Source: Pomacea canaliculata (lineage: Eukaryota > Mollusca > Gastropoda > Architaenioglossa > Ampullariidae). Taken from it: a stretch of DNA of 64,000 bases. Where the stretch lies: assembly GCF_003073045.1 (NCBI RefSeq), contig NC_037599.1:5778247-5842246 (forward strand). Direction: 5' to 3'. The translations under genes were made by a program, and so were the position numbers. Below, piece by piece: positions 24,901-34,890 of the stretch (position 1 is its first letter; the number at the start of each line of letters is the position of its first letter). The notes below the pieces were generated by a model, which saw only the letters and a list, made by a program, of their open reading frames with translations, was not told the DNA's origin and did no database searches.

Positions 24901-26288
24901 GACAACGGACGTCCTCCCTCTGTGCTGCTAAGCAGTGAAACTCTCTTCCACGTCACTCTCGGACTACTACTTTGTCATACTTTGTGCCTTCTGTTCCTTA
25001 TCTTACAGCATTCAAGTGAGACGAACAGATAAGGTCAACGATGAAGCGGTTTTGCACAGTCTGGAGGAGTACATGAAGCACGTGGAGGAGTATTACGACC
25101 TGAGACAGCAGCACGAGGACATCAAAGAACGCCGACTGTTTCTGGCCACAGACGAACCCTCGCTCTTCGCGGAACTTCAGAAGAAGTAAGCGAGTTTGGC
25201 GGAAGACAGCATACGGAAGGAAGGATGAATAAGCATGAGCAGCTGCGAAGAAAAGCAGCAGCGCTCCAGAAAATTGTTTTGCCTTTTGTCTAATACTTAA
25301 TGTCAATTAAATTTGTACTGAAAGATTCTTCATTTATTTAATACTGTATTTGATTATTTTCAAGTGCCGTGTTTTCACAATCAAAGTTTTACCACAAAAT
25401 TAACTTTGTTCTTTAAAATTGACTTAGTTCTTTAGTTCTCTGATTTGTCCTACAAAATCAAAATAAGCAACTGTCGCACATTGTTTTATTGTTTACCCGG
25501 GATCCAGAATTTCTCTGTAGGCCTCTGAGAATACGGCCGGTGCTATGGACACCACAAACTTTTCGATTGCATTATATTTTGGTATGTTGTGCATTCCTTA
25601 CTACATACAAATATTTCTACATCCATGAAGCTGTGTGCCGTTTGTACCAGGTACCCGCATTATAACATCAGCAGGGTGGAGGGTAGCGCTGACACATCGT
25701 CGGTAAAGTCGCGATTTACGAGAGGAGGACTGAGTGCGATCCTCGTGGACCTTCACCTCCTGTCCATGTGTGACTTTGTCGTCTGCACCTACACTTCCAA
25801 TGTAAGAAAACCTCGCACCTACGTGTGTGTGTGTGTGTTGTGATGTAAGTGAGCATTCATTACCTTTCACATTCCATTCACATTGTCACGCTAACGTGGC
25901 CTTTAACCCCAACTATGTTTTCGGTATGTTGTCCACATCCCAGGTCTGTCGGGCGGTGTACGAACTGATGCAGACGAGACATGGCGACGCCTCCCACAAG
26001 GTGTATTCTCTGGACTCCTCGGTGTATTATGTGACCTACTACGATATCTACTATCAACGAGCTGTAATAAGCCACGATGCGAGGTCTGCTGCTGAAGTTT
26101 CTTTTCAAGTTGGAGACCTCCTACACATCCACTCATATCTTTACCATTTGAAGGAGCGAGCTGTAGCTGGTAACTTGAGGAACGGATCCACGTTTGGCAT
26201 GAACACTCGCACAGGGAAACTGGGTTTGTTCCCCTCCTACAAGGCTGTCGACGAAATCGTTGAAGAAAACATGGGGGAAAACATTTAG
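15913..26288 (+). CDS. FUT8: Alpha-1,6-fucosyltransferase (FUT8-like), nine coding exons
   Basis: FUT8 transfers fucose from GDP-fucose to the innermost GlcNAc of N-glycans in the Golgi (family GT23). Exons: 15913-16091, 21533-21651, 21922-22120, 22876-22990, 23963-24182, 24554-24812, 25009-25185, 25651-25801, 25944-26288. All have GT/AG borders and the phases join into 587 residues (human FUT8 has 575). Layout: basic N-terminus and membrane anchor at about 6-26; helical stem at about 60-200; catalytic domain with donor-binding VRRTDK at 367-372, Glu376, Tyr385, LATDE at 409-413 and Asp456; C-terminal SH3-like domain at about 513-580 ending LGLFPSYK. Cysteines 209, 217, 235, 270, 468 and 475 match conserved family positions, but the GCGYGC segment after LVCN is replaced by KDGFLS, so one disulfide pair is gone, and the SH3 Trp is also lost. 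It is a divergent family member; the enzyme activity is inferred. Confidence 0.88.
16376..16839 (+). mobile_element. Short internal-deletion derivative of the hAT element
   Basis: 464 bp with both termini (CAGGGATGCACAACC and its inverted partner GGTTGGGCATCACTG). The interior 16580-16690 is a diverged copy of the end of the transposase gene (compare 21018-21117, including ATTTCGATTCAGTGCTC). The right flank CCCTAGAC does not match the left flank ATTTAGAG, so this copy has no target duplication of its own. A 25-base T run sits at the deletion point. Confidence 0.8.
17778..18342. mobile_element. Pogo-like MITE, TA target duplication
   Basis: A 565-bp element with inverted ends CAGTCAAATCTCCCTACTAT and the reverse complement of ATAGTAGAGAGATTTGACTG, flanked by TA (17776-17777 and 18343-18344). 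The subterminal parts carry further copies of the CATAGTAGCGAGAGT-like block in both orientations. The interior is non-coding and C-rich, with diverged similarity to 8550-8870. It lies inside the hAT unit. Confidence 0.85.
19309..21117 (+). pseudogene. hAT-family transposase with two in-frame stops
   Basis: A single frame of 603 codons from the ATG at 19309 to TAA at 21115-21117, broken by TAG at 20272-20274 and TGA at 20470-20472 without any frameshift. In order: a C2H2/BED-like finger (Cys35, Cys38, His53, His58 in CLIC...[11 protein letters not shown]); the first catalytic region [11 protein letters not shown]; the second, [13 protein letters not shown]; a W-containing segment [15 protein letters not shown] between the two stops; and the C-terminal hAT dimerisation region [19 protein letters not shown]. 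It is close to the cellular transposase-derived proteins of the ZBED/GTF2IRD2 type. It cannot make a full protein as read, but only two point changes break it, so the inactivation looks recent. It has the same orientation as the host gene, in whose intron 1 it lies. Confidence 0.9.
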
Positions 26289-26363
26289 GTCTTCGTATAG
26301 TTTGAAATGCCATAACACGTGATTTACATTCATATTGGAATGATTGATAATTTTTTCATCTGT

Positions 26364-26364
26364 G

Positions 26365-26401
<37 letters not shown>
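26364..26401 (+). repeat. (ATC)n microsatellite in the FUT8-like 3' UTR
   Basis: About twelve CAT/ATC units just after the stop codon of the FUT8-like gene and before its likely poly(A) signal. Confidence 0.95.
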
Positions 26402-26435
26402 TCTCTGTTCCATTGTTTTATCAATTTCTTTTCCT

Positions 26436-26445
26436 AATAAATAAA
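26436..26445 (+). terminator. Poly(A) signals of the FUT8-like gene
   Basis: Overlapping AATAAA hexamers (26436-26441 and 26440-26445) about 150 bases after the stop codon, the first such signal downstream. Confidence 0.6.
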
Positions 26446-27600
26446 ATGAAAAGAATTAAAGTTCTCGATGTTTTAGAAGCCATTACATCAGTTGTATACT
26501 TGTGTATGTGTATTATACATTGAGAAAACAAAGATGATGACATAATATAGTGTAAAATATGCCAAGGTGTTATTTTTGACACGTGTAACCAGCGTGCAAT
26601 ATGTTTTGCAGGTGAGGATAGCATGCATCATAGCACATTTAATTCTTACCTTATCACAACACTGTTACAAGGGACGCTACCACTACTACGCTTAAATGCC
26701 GTTTTGCTCTCGCTTACCTCCCTTTAACATAATCTCGAAGAACTACATAGAATGTGCTGCCGGAGGAAGTTTTCTTTATTGTCGTTGTTGTCCTGGATAT
26801 TCAGTGATCATATGGTTGCAAAGGTGTCTACAGTTCCTGTACTATAACAAATTACAAGTCTGGACGAAACCCTCGGAACTTGTCTCACACAAAAGATCAA
26901 AGGATTAAGTGTAAGGATGTTTCTGAAAACCCGTTGCTAGATGTCCAAACATTGTTCAGATACAAGTATCATATTCTTGTTTCAGTAATCAGAACTTTAT
27001 TTACTTTCGAACAGATGAGTACCGCGAAAAGAGTATGCTTATACATGTAGTCACGCGAAGGGATTTTGTTTTTATTTATCAAGCAGCTCAGTAGCATTTA
27101 GATGCGTAATGTGGAAAAATAATAAACAGGAAAAAGTGTATAAAAATCTCAGAAGTAATAAAACGCTAGTTATAGTACATAACAGTAGGTATACAGTCAC
27201 AGCAATCTTTTACAGTAGATGATAACATGTACATCATGATGGTAGACAAGAAGGCGCATGCGCACGGCATAGCATGTAAACCTGCAACAGAACAATAAAA
27301 TAGTTTGTGGCCCTAACTTTCACATTATGTAACGATTCTTCTCACAACAAAATATAATGCATTAGTCACTCGTAAACGACCATTGAGATAGGTGAGACAA
27401 CGACAGCTGAGTGATAATGTTTTCTTCGTTTAAATCATCCGACCACTCCTCCTTGCTGAATTCCCTTAACATAGGTTATCATCTCCTTTGCATGATTTGT
27501 GACCAGATGACGGGATAGATAAGTGAATTATACTTTCAAACTTCTGCAAATACTTGTGTCAAACTGAGCTGCACTTCGGGGTATGTAAAAGTTTCTATTT
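26446..27600. other. Intergenic, no gene seen
   Basis: AT-rich sequence after the FUT8-like gene. Only short unconvincing ORFs; no repeat borders that I could define. Confidence 0.6.
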
Positions 27601-27602
27601 AC

Positions 27603-27991
27603 AGCCCAAAGCCAGCGGTCTCGTGCATGTCATCCATGTCGATGACGGTCTCCTTCCGTCTTCTCGCGATCCATGGCTGCTGACTGCCTCGGGCACAGTC
27701 GTCGACTAGTCACGTGACAGCTGGTAGTCTCGTGTACAGTCGTCACGTACAGTCACGTAGCGCGTCTTGTGTGTTCAGACTACTTCCATCAATCCTCGCG
27801 AACAGAGGGGGCGGGGCTTGACTGCAGCACGTGCTGGAGACGTGGTCCGGAGAAGAGAAGTCACGTGCGGGGGAATGTGGCCATCTGCCATCTCAACATG
27901 GCTTTGAGGCCGAACATGTGCAGGATGGAGCGACGGATGGTCTGTGGTGATCGAGGAGCCGGGACTGAGTGGATTAACGTCTGCAGCCAGA
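27603..27991 (-). other. Two exon-like minus-strand ORFs, unknown product
   Basis: An open frame after an acceptor-like CTGGCTGCAG (about 27992-28001) encodes TIRRSILHMFGLK and runs to a stop or a weak donor near 27857. About 150 bases on, complement(27603..27707) encodes ARRRKETVIDMDDMHETAGF, then GL and a stop, a typical-looking charged C-terminal tail. The first segment faintly recalls TGF-beta family prodomains (basic residue, then ILxxFGL), but no mature cysteine knot is present. These may be exons of a small gene, a relic, or chance. Confidence 0.25.
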
Positions 27992-28095
27992 CAGGTGTTG
28001 AAGAAGTAATGACAGAGCATCTCAATCCATCTTTTTTTTGTTTGTTTAATCTGTCCGCTGATTGAGACACCGGTGACAAAGAGCATCCTGAGTGG

Positions 28096-28300
28096 AGGGG
28101 GGGGGGGGGGGGGAATTGGTGTTTTACGCCGTGTCAGCAGCTAAGGCTATATCACGGCAAGCAGCCAGCCCTGTAAACAGATGCCACGTGCAGAGAAAGA
28201 ACAACGTGCCCGAGACGAGAAATGAACTCAGGGCAGCCAACCTTCACTGTATTGGTGACAGGCGCTAACAGCGCTAACCGTTGCGCCACCGGACCGCTCA
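28096..28300 (-). mobile_element. tRNA-derived SINE with poly(C) tail and 12-bp target duplication
   Basis: On the minus strand the element starts with a tRNA-like head: an A box TGGCGCAACGG, and a B-box-like GAGTTCATTTCTC about 60 bases later. Its body ends in TGACACGGCGTAAAACACC and a run of 17 C (17 G at 28097-28113 on the plus strand). It is flanked by a perfect 12-bp direct repeat CATCCTGAGTGG at 28084-28095 and 28301-28312, the hallmark of LINE-type retrotransposition. The element is 205 bp. Confidence 0.8.
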
Positions 28301-28328
28301 CATCCTGAGTGGATAAGCTTGTAATGGC

Positions 28329-28535
28329 TTGGTTGGTTTAAGAGGAAAGTGCTTCTACGTTGAAGTGATTTCACACTCCGGGGGAGAGGAAGGGAGAATG
28401 AAACCGAGTACCTGAAAAAAAATAAATAAATAAAACACGACGCGCAGCCGTTAAGACAGGTGTGACATCCCGAGACGAGATCTGAACCCTGAGTTTCTCG
28501 CTGCAAGTGTTTTAACCGCTACACTACACATGTGA
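28329..28535 (-). mobile_element. tRNA-derived SINE, second family
   Basis: The minus-strand head has GTAGCGGTTAAAAC (A-box-like) and B box GGTTCAGATCTC. The body continues to AAGTGCTTTCC-type sequence near 28345, shared with the copy at 34008-34185. An internal A-rich stretch (AAATAAATAAATAAA-like) is present. Target duplications were not resolved. Confidence 0.6.
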
Positions 28536-28569
28536 TAACATTTATTAATATTCTCCAGATTTCTGAGTA

Positions 28570-28740
28570 TATTTTCACTCTTCTGCTGATGTCCCTACCA
28601 CTTATTCTCTGGCGTCGTTACCGTTGAGTTTAGAGTCGTCGCCCTTTACTGCCTGGACGCAGCGAGTCTTCACATTGTTTATTGTTTTCCATCTTTGTGG
28701 CTGTTTCGTAACATTATCCAGCGCAATGTGTTGGCCTTTT
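28570..28740 (+). repeat. Dispersed repeat related to 995-1260
   Basis: Shares CGCCCTTTACTG, then ACGCAGCGAGTC and CAGCG-Y-AATG-K-GTT, in the same order as the first repeat block near the left end. It lacks the expanded 32-bp tandem array. Confidence 0.5.
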
Positions 28741-31040
28741 CCTGAGATATTTTTAACAAATCTTTTCTCAGTTGATTTGTATTTAATTAGAGTGATTGCA
28801 AATGGTTTGACCTGGCTTTTCATTTGTTTTTAATCTTTTGTGGGTTCGTTACTGGATAGTTTAGGTAAATACCTTGTAATAGTTTATGAATCTCAGTTTG
28901 GTCCATTAAGGCGCCTCCTTGTCTACTGTAGACCTTCATTGTGAATTAGTTTACTCGCCGTTTAGTCTGCTGTTGTTAGTTGCTGTTGTCTTCGGCTGTG
29001 GTTTGGGTGAAAGAAATTAATACACGATGATTATGGACCTTTGTTGTCTGTGTTGTGGTCCTGTGCAGTGGCTGTAGTCCTCGCATTTCCCTGCTGGACA
29101 TCTGGAGCTTGGAAGTTTGGAAATGTCCGACCACAGCGCTGCAACTCACCGTGTTATGCTCCTGTACCTATCTCAGATCACCAAATGTATTATTTAGTGT
29201 CTGTGTGACGCCTTACTTCCTTCAATAACTGTTTGAGTAACAACACAGGTTGCCATGTGACGAAGGGTTACCTCCAACGTTGATTGACTAGTGATAAGAA
29301 AAAGGAGACAGGAAGGTCATCCCCCCTGTGGGAGTAGCCATGCTGGAAAAGTCAGCTAAATGTTTGGGCAAATTATGAAACAACAGATCAACAAAAAGCA
29401 GTTTGTAGCTTGAGTAAGAACAAACCTTCAGTTGCCTGAACCATACTCAGACCATAACCATACTGCAAAAGTATAACCCTTCTGTGGGGACCACAATCTC
29501 ATTTTCAAACAGTCTTTTGGCTTCTTGAGCTTTAAATTAAAATTTGAAATATTCATAGGTTCATCAGTGGACTGTCACTTCACTTGATTTCCGAATGCTG
29601 TTGGTTAAAATGTTGATGATTTCTGCATTTGTCTACAACTAGGCTCATCTCGCATACCGGTAGGTCAGCTAAAATGATCTTAGAATATTTCATTTGAGCT
29701 GTTTGGTGTTACCCTCCCAAATAACGATTAATAATGAGATGTAGACTTGTACAACTGTAAGCCCGGAGGACAGCTGAGAAGAAGAAAACTGTTCATGGTA
29801 TCAGCTCTTCTCACATGACACTCTCTGGGAATCATTTTCTTTTCGGTGACCGATCATCACCATCCTCAAGAGGCTGATAGAGCAATCCTAGGCATTACAG
29901 GATACCACTGTCCCGTCTTTCTCTCGTATCAACTCTTTCCATCCTCCGTGCTCTCTCTCTCTCACATAAGTTTATATATATGCATGCACATGCACATTCG
30001 CTGTCCCTCACACGTGCATGTACCTACAAGATCCGTGCGCCAGTCGGACCGACAGCTGATGCGCACTGCGTCGGATCGAAGGCCAGAACTGGGTCACACG
30101 CCGTGACGCAAGCTCGTCGCGCGACCTGATCGATCAAACTGACCTTGAACCGGGGTGACCTAGTTATGCGGCCTACCCTAGTCGGCGAGAACCGGTTACT
30201 CGCAGCTGGTAGGATTCGCATGTGGGGTGGATGGGTGGGAGTGAGAGGGAGTAACATGCAGCACGGAACTGGGTCCGACTGTGACCCACATAACAGCCTA
30301 AGTGGGACACCTGGACACCGCTCAACTATCAGCTGACATAATCTGGTGTGCATGCTGCACCACCTGCTGTCATGCGGCTTCACAGGACGGCGAAATCGGT
30401 CAGCAGAGAGGGGCAAAGGTCAGAAGGTCCGCCAACCTATTTTCACGAACTGCGTCTTCACTTTGTACACTCGTACAGTCGCCCCGCGCGGCTCGGGGTA
30501 TCTGCGCAGTTGAGATCCCCGGTTGAATTAGCCAGAGAGGCTGCTCGGAGTTTATTGCTAACCCTCTGGTAACGGTCGAGTGCTGGGACTGCGTGTGGAA
30601 GATGTCACGCGCACTTTGGGATGAGATCGATCTAGGACGACCCGCACGCCGATCGTTAGGGTCACCTGACACAAATCATGCACGGCTTCCTCAATAAGAC
30701 GCCGACCCCGTCGTTACCCGTCGTTAAGGTGAGGTCCCCTCCGCCTCGCAACCTTGTTCCGGAGTACGTGCACTTTTCCCACCTCTCTCTTTCGCCCCCT
30801 CCCTGCCTTTTCCAAGCACGCACACTCAAACTCAATAAAGGCAAGATAACAGGCAATAATACTTGAGCATAAAACTGAGCTGCTCACTTTGCATAACTAC
30901 AGTGCAAGCGAACTTTTCTTCAACTTTGCTGTCACAAAAGAAGAGGCTCGGGGCGACATCTGTGCCCACCGTCAGAGCTGTAGACGTCCATCTGCAGTGC
31001 AACAACTTGCAACTGGCCCGCTGACGGTTTGGTTACAGTC
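28741..31040. other. Intergenic; CpG-rich stretch at about 30040-30680
   Basis: No gene recognised. The sequence is AT-rich to about 29800. From about 30040 to 30680 it is GC- and CpG-rich (GCGCACTGCGTCGG, CTCGTCGCGCGACC, CCCCGCGCGGCTCGG), with many overlapping short ORFs on both strands as expected of such composition. It may be an unassigned promoter or CpG island. Confidence 0.4.
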
Positions 31041-31043
31041 AGC

Positions 31044-31165
31044 ACACGAGGGCAGCTACAGGTCACAGACACTATGACACACGAGGACAGCTACAGGTCA
31101 CAGACACTATGACAATAGGACAGCTACAGGTCTCACAGACACCATGACACAGTGTCATCTGCAGG
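31044..31165 (+). repeat. 33-35-bp tandem repeat, about 3.5 units
   Basis: The unit contains GGACAGCTACAGGTCACAG followed by ACACTATGAC. Units start at about 31044, 31079 and 31112; a degraded fourth follows. Confidence 0.75.
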
Positions 31166-31936
31166 TCGCACAGTCTCCAGCACTACGACACACGATGGCT
31201 ACGAGTCACATGACTAGGACCTGGTGCTACAGTGTCCACGTGACCAAGGTGGCAACTACCCAACACCTGCTGTGCATTTTCACGGAATCTTTGTGGACAC
31301 AGATATTTAATTCAAAGGGCAAGTGCTATCGAAAGACGGAATGCGGTACGCATGTTTTAAAAAGAAACAGGCCAAGTAAATGGGTCGGGTAAGAGGGTCA
31401 CTTATCTGAAGTGGGTCATCACGAGCCAGCCATATCTAGGTCACACACACAAAGCGAGATGATGAGGCTGGCAACGCGAGACAAAACCAAAGGCGAAAAT
31501 AGGTGGAGAGGGCGGAGGACGCAAAATATCGATACCCGTAAATTAGGGACCAAAGTTTGTGTGAAGGTTCTCTTCAGTTGCACAGCAACAAGTTCAGCCA
31601 CTCAAGCGACCGCCAATTGAACACAATGTCCTGCTCTGTCACGTGACAAACTTATTAAGCCAGTGAGAATCGCTCTCGGCCATTGACCCGCCGAGTTCCT
31701 CAAGTCAGATGCTGAGTAGTGTGCAGCGAAGTGAGGTCGATTCCTTTTCAATGAAACACCCTCAAGCGTGTCATGTCATTCAGAAGCGAAACTAAAATAA
31801 AACAATGTTTTGCCATGTACTATTTGCTTTCCCGTCACCAAAATATAATTATCGGGGCCAAGGAAGCTCGCGAACTTCTCGACTGACGCACGACAGCACC
31901 ATCGACCACGCGCCATCTTGCGGACTGGAGCCTGCG

Positions 31937-32132
31937 TCACCGCCATGAGCGGGTGGAGTTGAAATCCGTAAACATCTCCACAGCATCCTGGTGACGTAGG
32001 TCTGTGGCGTGCACGTTGCCTGTAATGGCCGAGTCCCCCCCGCCGTACCGTCGGGCGACCGCTGGTGGCTTGTCTGTGGCACCCCACGGCTTCACCATGT
32101 CGTTGAACTTCCTGTTGTGGGCGCGCAGACTT
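31937..32132 (-). other. Possible terminal coding exon, unknown product
   Basis: A minus-strand frame after an acceptor-like GCAATCAG encodes SLRAHNRKFNDMVKPWGATD and ends DFNSTRSWR then stop at 31937-31939. Codon use looks coding (C/G-ending third positions). The K-x5-P-W-G arrangement faintly resembles the cytosolic tail of SLC6 transporters, but no transporter core is present nearby. Confidence 0.25.
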
Positions 32133-32284
32133 CTGATTGCTGTTTTTTTGCGGTGCAGTAGCCCAGACCCTGTTCCAAACAAACAGCTTGTTTATTAGTC
32201 TGTTTTGTTTGTTTTTTGTTTTGTTATGTTTTTGGGGTTTCTTTTTAACTCGTGGTGGTGACCTCAGATTGTGCGTCCTCCCGG

Positions 32285-32470
32285 GAATGAGTTTATCCGA
32301 GAGAGCAGCGAGGACCACAAGCTCGACTGTCGAGGGTCATGCACTTCTCTCCGATTGTGGCACCCGGGGTGGGTTTGAGCCTGGGAACTCCAGTTTCTTC
32401 CTGTTCTTGCCACTTTCCTCGTGATACCAAATCATTGCAACATGGAAGGGCTTCCTTGTCAAATAAAACT
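32285..32470 (+). repeat. Possible SINE fragment
   Basis: Contains a weak B-box-like GGTTTGAGCCTGGG and ends in TCAAATAAAACTGTCAAATC. Boundaries and family are uncertain. Confidence 0.3.
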
Positions 32471-33266
32471 GTCAAATCAATGAATTTGAAGTGATCATTG
32501 TTCCTGCAGAGTTTCCTGTTTCCTCACTAATTCCACTTGTTCTCGATTTATTCAAATATAGTCACTCACATCATTCAATCCCACGTCGTCTGTCTTCCTC
32601 TCTTTCACACACACACACACAAACATTTGTTTCAAACCTTAAACTTCATCAACGAAGGAAAAAAGTCATTAAAGTTATTACAATTTTACACAGCCACCGG
32701 GATGTAAAAAAAACAAAATAAATAAATGACAAATCTTTGTATTGTTATCTTTGGCTTTCTCTTCCAGTTCATTCAGACCAGTGGTTAAATTGCTCATATA
32801 TTATAAATGCTTCATTCACAAAGAAGCTATGTTAAAACTTAATTATTGATACCCTATCCCTTCCAACAATAAATAAAAGCCATTGCAGGTGTTTAAATAA
32901 TTTGATTACCCAATGCTGATTTCCAGTACTTATCCTTTTTAAAGCTCTCCGCCACAAAGCCCTCCATGATGGATCTGTAGGTAACCTGAACATGTCAGGA
33001 CCTTTGCATGTGAACAAATCACTTTGATTGATTGTACTGAATAAAAACTAATTTCTAATTAATTTAGAGAACATTAACTCGTCAAGCTTCGGCTGTGTAA
33101 ATCCTTTGGTGATTTATAAGGTTGTAAAATGTATCATTTATCTTCATCGTGTGTTAAAATTATATTCTATTACTAACATTGCATTATACGTAGTGCAAAA
33201 TAATTGAAGATGCATTAATATAAGTTCATCATTTCTATAAATAATAAAACATTTTTCTGGCACTGG

Positions 33267-33690
33267 TTATGTAAACACACGCCTCGCGCTGTCATTGCCT
33301 GTAGCTGAAGTTTCCCTTTGTTGACCCCCGAACTCGAGGAAATCTTCTGTCGAGAGATTATAAAAGTCTTGGTCTTCACACTTTCCCAGCGGCACATCGT
33401 GCTGCGCACCGACCGACCTTTTCCTCCTCAGCAGCAAGTCCGTCCGTCGCTCTTGATGGCTGTCCCAGTTTCTGCAGGTCAAGGGTCAGCGCCGCAAGAG
33501 ATGCAGCGTGCAGCATGGTGCGTCGCCGCAGAAGGGTCACAGAAATGACTCAGCGTCCCCTCGGCATGGTCCGCTTTCCTGTGTGAACAGCCGACCACAC
33601 CACGATGATGATGGTGATAATAGGAGTAGTGACAATCCACCAGACAGTGGGCCACTTCACACAGTGTGGCCGGGCGTGACATGCTCCCAT
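33267..33690 (-). other. Exon-like ORFs with a hydrophobic segment, unknown
   Basis: Complement(33550..33690) encodes 46 residues with one strong membrane-type segment (VWWIVTTPIITIIIVVWSAV). Complement(33267..33471), behind a good acceptor (GACCTGCAG), encodes a hydrophilic tail (FYNLSTEDFLEFGGQQ...) ending at a stop. A W-W-x5-P hydrophobic segment followed by a charged tail would suit the end of an SLC6-like transporter, but I find no donor linking the two pieces and no upstream membrane exons. Low confidence. Confidence 0.22.
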
Positions 33691-34007
33691 TGTCCAGCGC
33701 GCGCTACGTGACTACGTGACTCAGCTCGAGGAGAGGACAACTTGACTCTAGGGTCGCCAACGAGCTTCATGATGGGAGAGAGGGTCGGTTTTCGCTCGAC
33801 GGCCTACTTTGTAATCAGAGAAAGTCTGAGAAGGAGATCGCTGGTTCTGAACCAGGCCCACGTAGCCTCTGGAAGAAAATAATTTCATGAAATGTCAGCA
33901 AACTCAGCATCCGGGTGCAAACTTGTGAGGGGAGAGAAACGATCGCAGACATGATAACTGTTAGAATTTACAGGACTTACAGCACGTGCGTGAGAAATTA
34001 TGCAAGT

Positions 34008-34185
34008 TATTTAGTTGGTTGGTTGGTGGGAAAGTGCTTCCATCTAAAGGTGATTTTGTGGTATGAAGGGGAGGAAATCGGAGAAAATCACGACGGTTGG
34101 CCAGCGAACACAGAGGATATGAACCCGCCTCTCTCTGCAGTAGTACATGCGAGTACTTTTAACCAGTGGGTAGCAAGATGCTTGG
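34008..34185 (-). mobile_element. tRNA-derived SINE, second family, copy 2
   Basis: The minus-strand head CTACCCACTGGTTAAAAG resembles a tRNA-Ser/Leu A-box region, and the B box is GGTTCATATCC. The body ends with a block including GGAAGCACTTTCC, shared with 28329-28535. The plus-strand ORF across it is not a gene. Confidence 0.6.
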
Positions 34186-34559
34186 CTGTGTGAGAAGGGG
34201 GACTGTAGGGACAAACCATGCTAACAGTGAACGATGCTCACATTCTTGCTTCCTCAGTAATTTTAAAGGGAGCGGCTGTTCCATTACCCTCCCCCTGGTT
34301 TCTATACCAATTTCAAATTATCTGTGGCAAGTAAAATTCTGTTGGTTTTACATTCAGCGACTCTTTTTTTCCCCCCAAAGCGCGTGCACGTTGCCATCTA
34401 TTAATGTCGAAATACACACATGTGTGGGTTGAGGTGTCACAATCCTCAGATTCAATCTGTTAATGTTGGATTTTTGTGTCTAATGGCCGTTACAAGCGTC
34501 AGGCATAACATTGCAGCATGCTGCATAACGAACATTCCAGTTTGCTAACCGCCTTTGTT

Positions 34560-34890
34560 CCACCCCACCCCTCCACTCGCACCCACGGGTAGTCTGTCCG
34601 TCTCGTCGTTGCCCTCTAAACAGTCCGTCCGTGGCGCCCGCTGCTACAACACCGTTCGTTGTCCTCACCCAGTGCACGCGACCTGCCACTGTGCCGGGCC
34701 GACCAATCAGCGAGCGCGGAGCTGTCGGTCCAGCCAATCAGATAGCGGGGTCTAGCCAGCAGCTGGATATACGGGATCGAAACAAAGCAAAGCAGCGCAT
34801 TCGGTGGCGAGCCAGCCAGGCGAAACATCGCAGGAAACATTTACTTATCTCTCTCTGTGTGTGACTCGGACTACATCGTCAGCTGCAACC
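34560..34890 (+). promoter_or_regulatory. GADD45 gene 1 proximal promoter and 5' UTR
   Basis: GC-rich block immediately before the start codon. Two CCAAT boxes (34703-34707 and 34734-34738, each in CCAATCAG/CCAATCAGA context) fit NF-Y sites, and GGATATAC at about 34765 could act as a weak TATA element. The first CCAAT box sits in a block (GACCAATCAGCGAGCGCGG) closely matching one before GADD45 gene 2 at 45083. The start site was not determined. Confidence 0.5.

Noticed and set aside
31776-32318. 180-codon minus-strand ORF
   Set aside because: Basic, low-complexity start and no recognisable motif; an overlapping frame (31937-32132) looks more protein-like.
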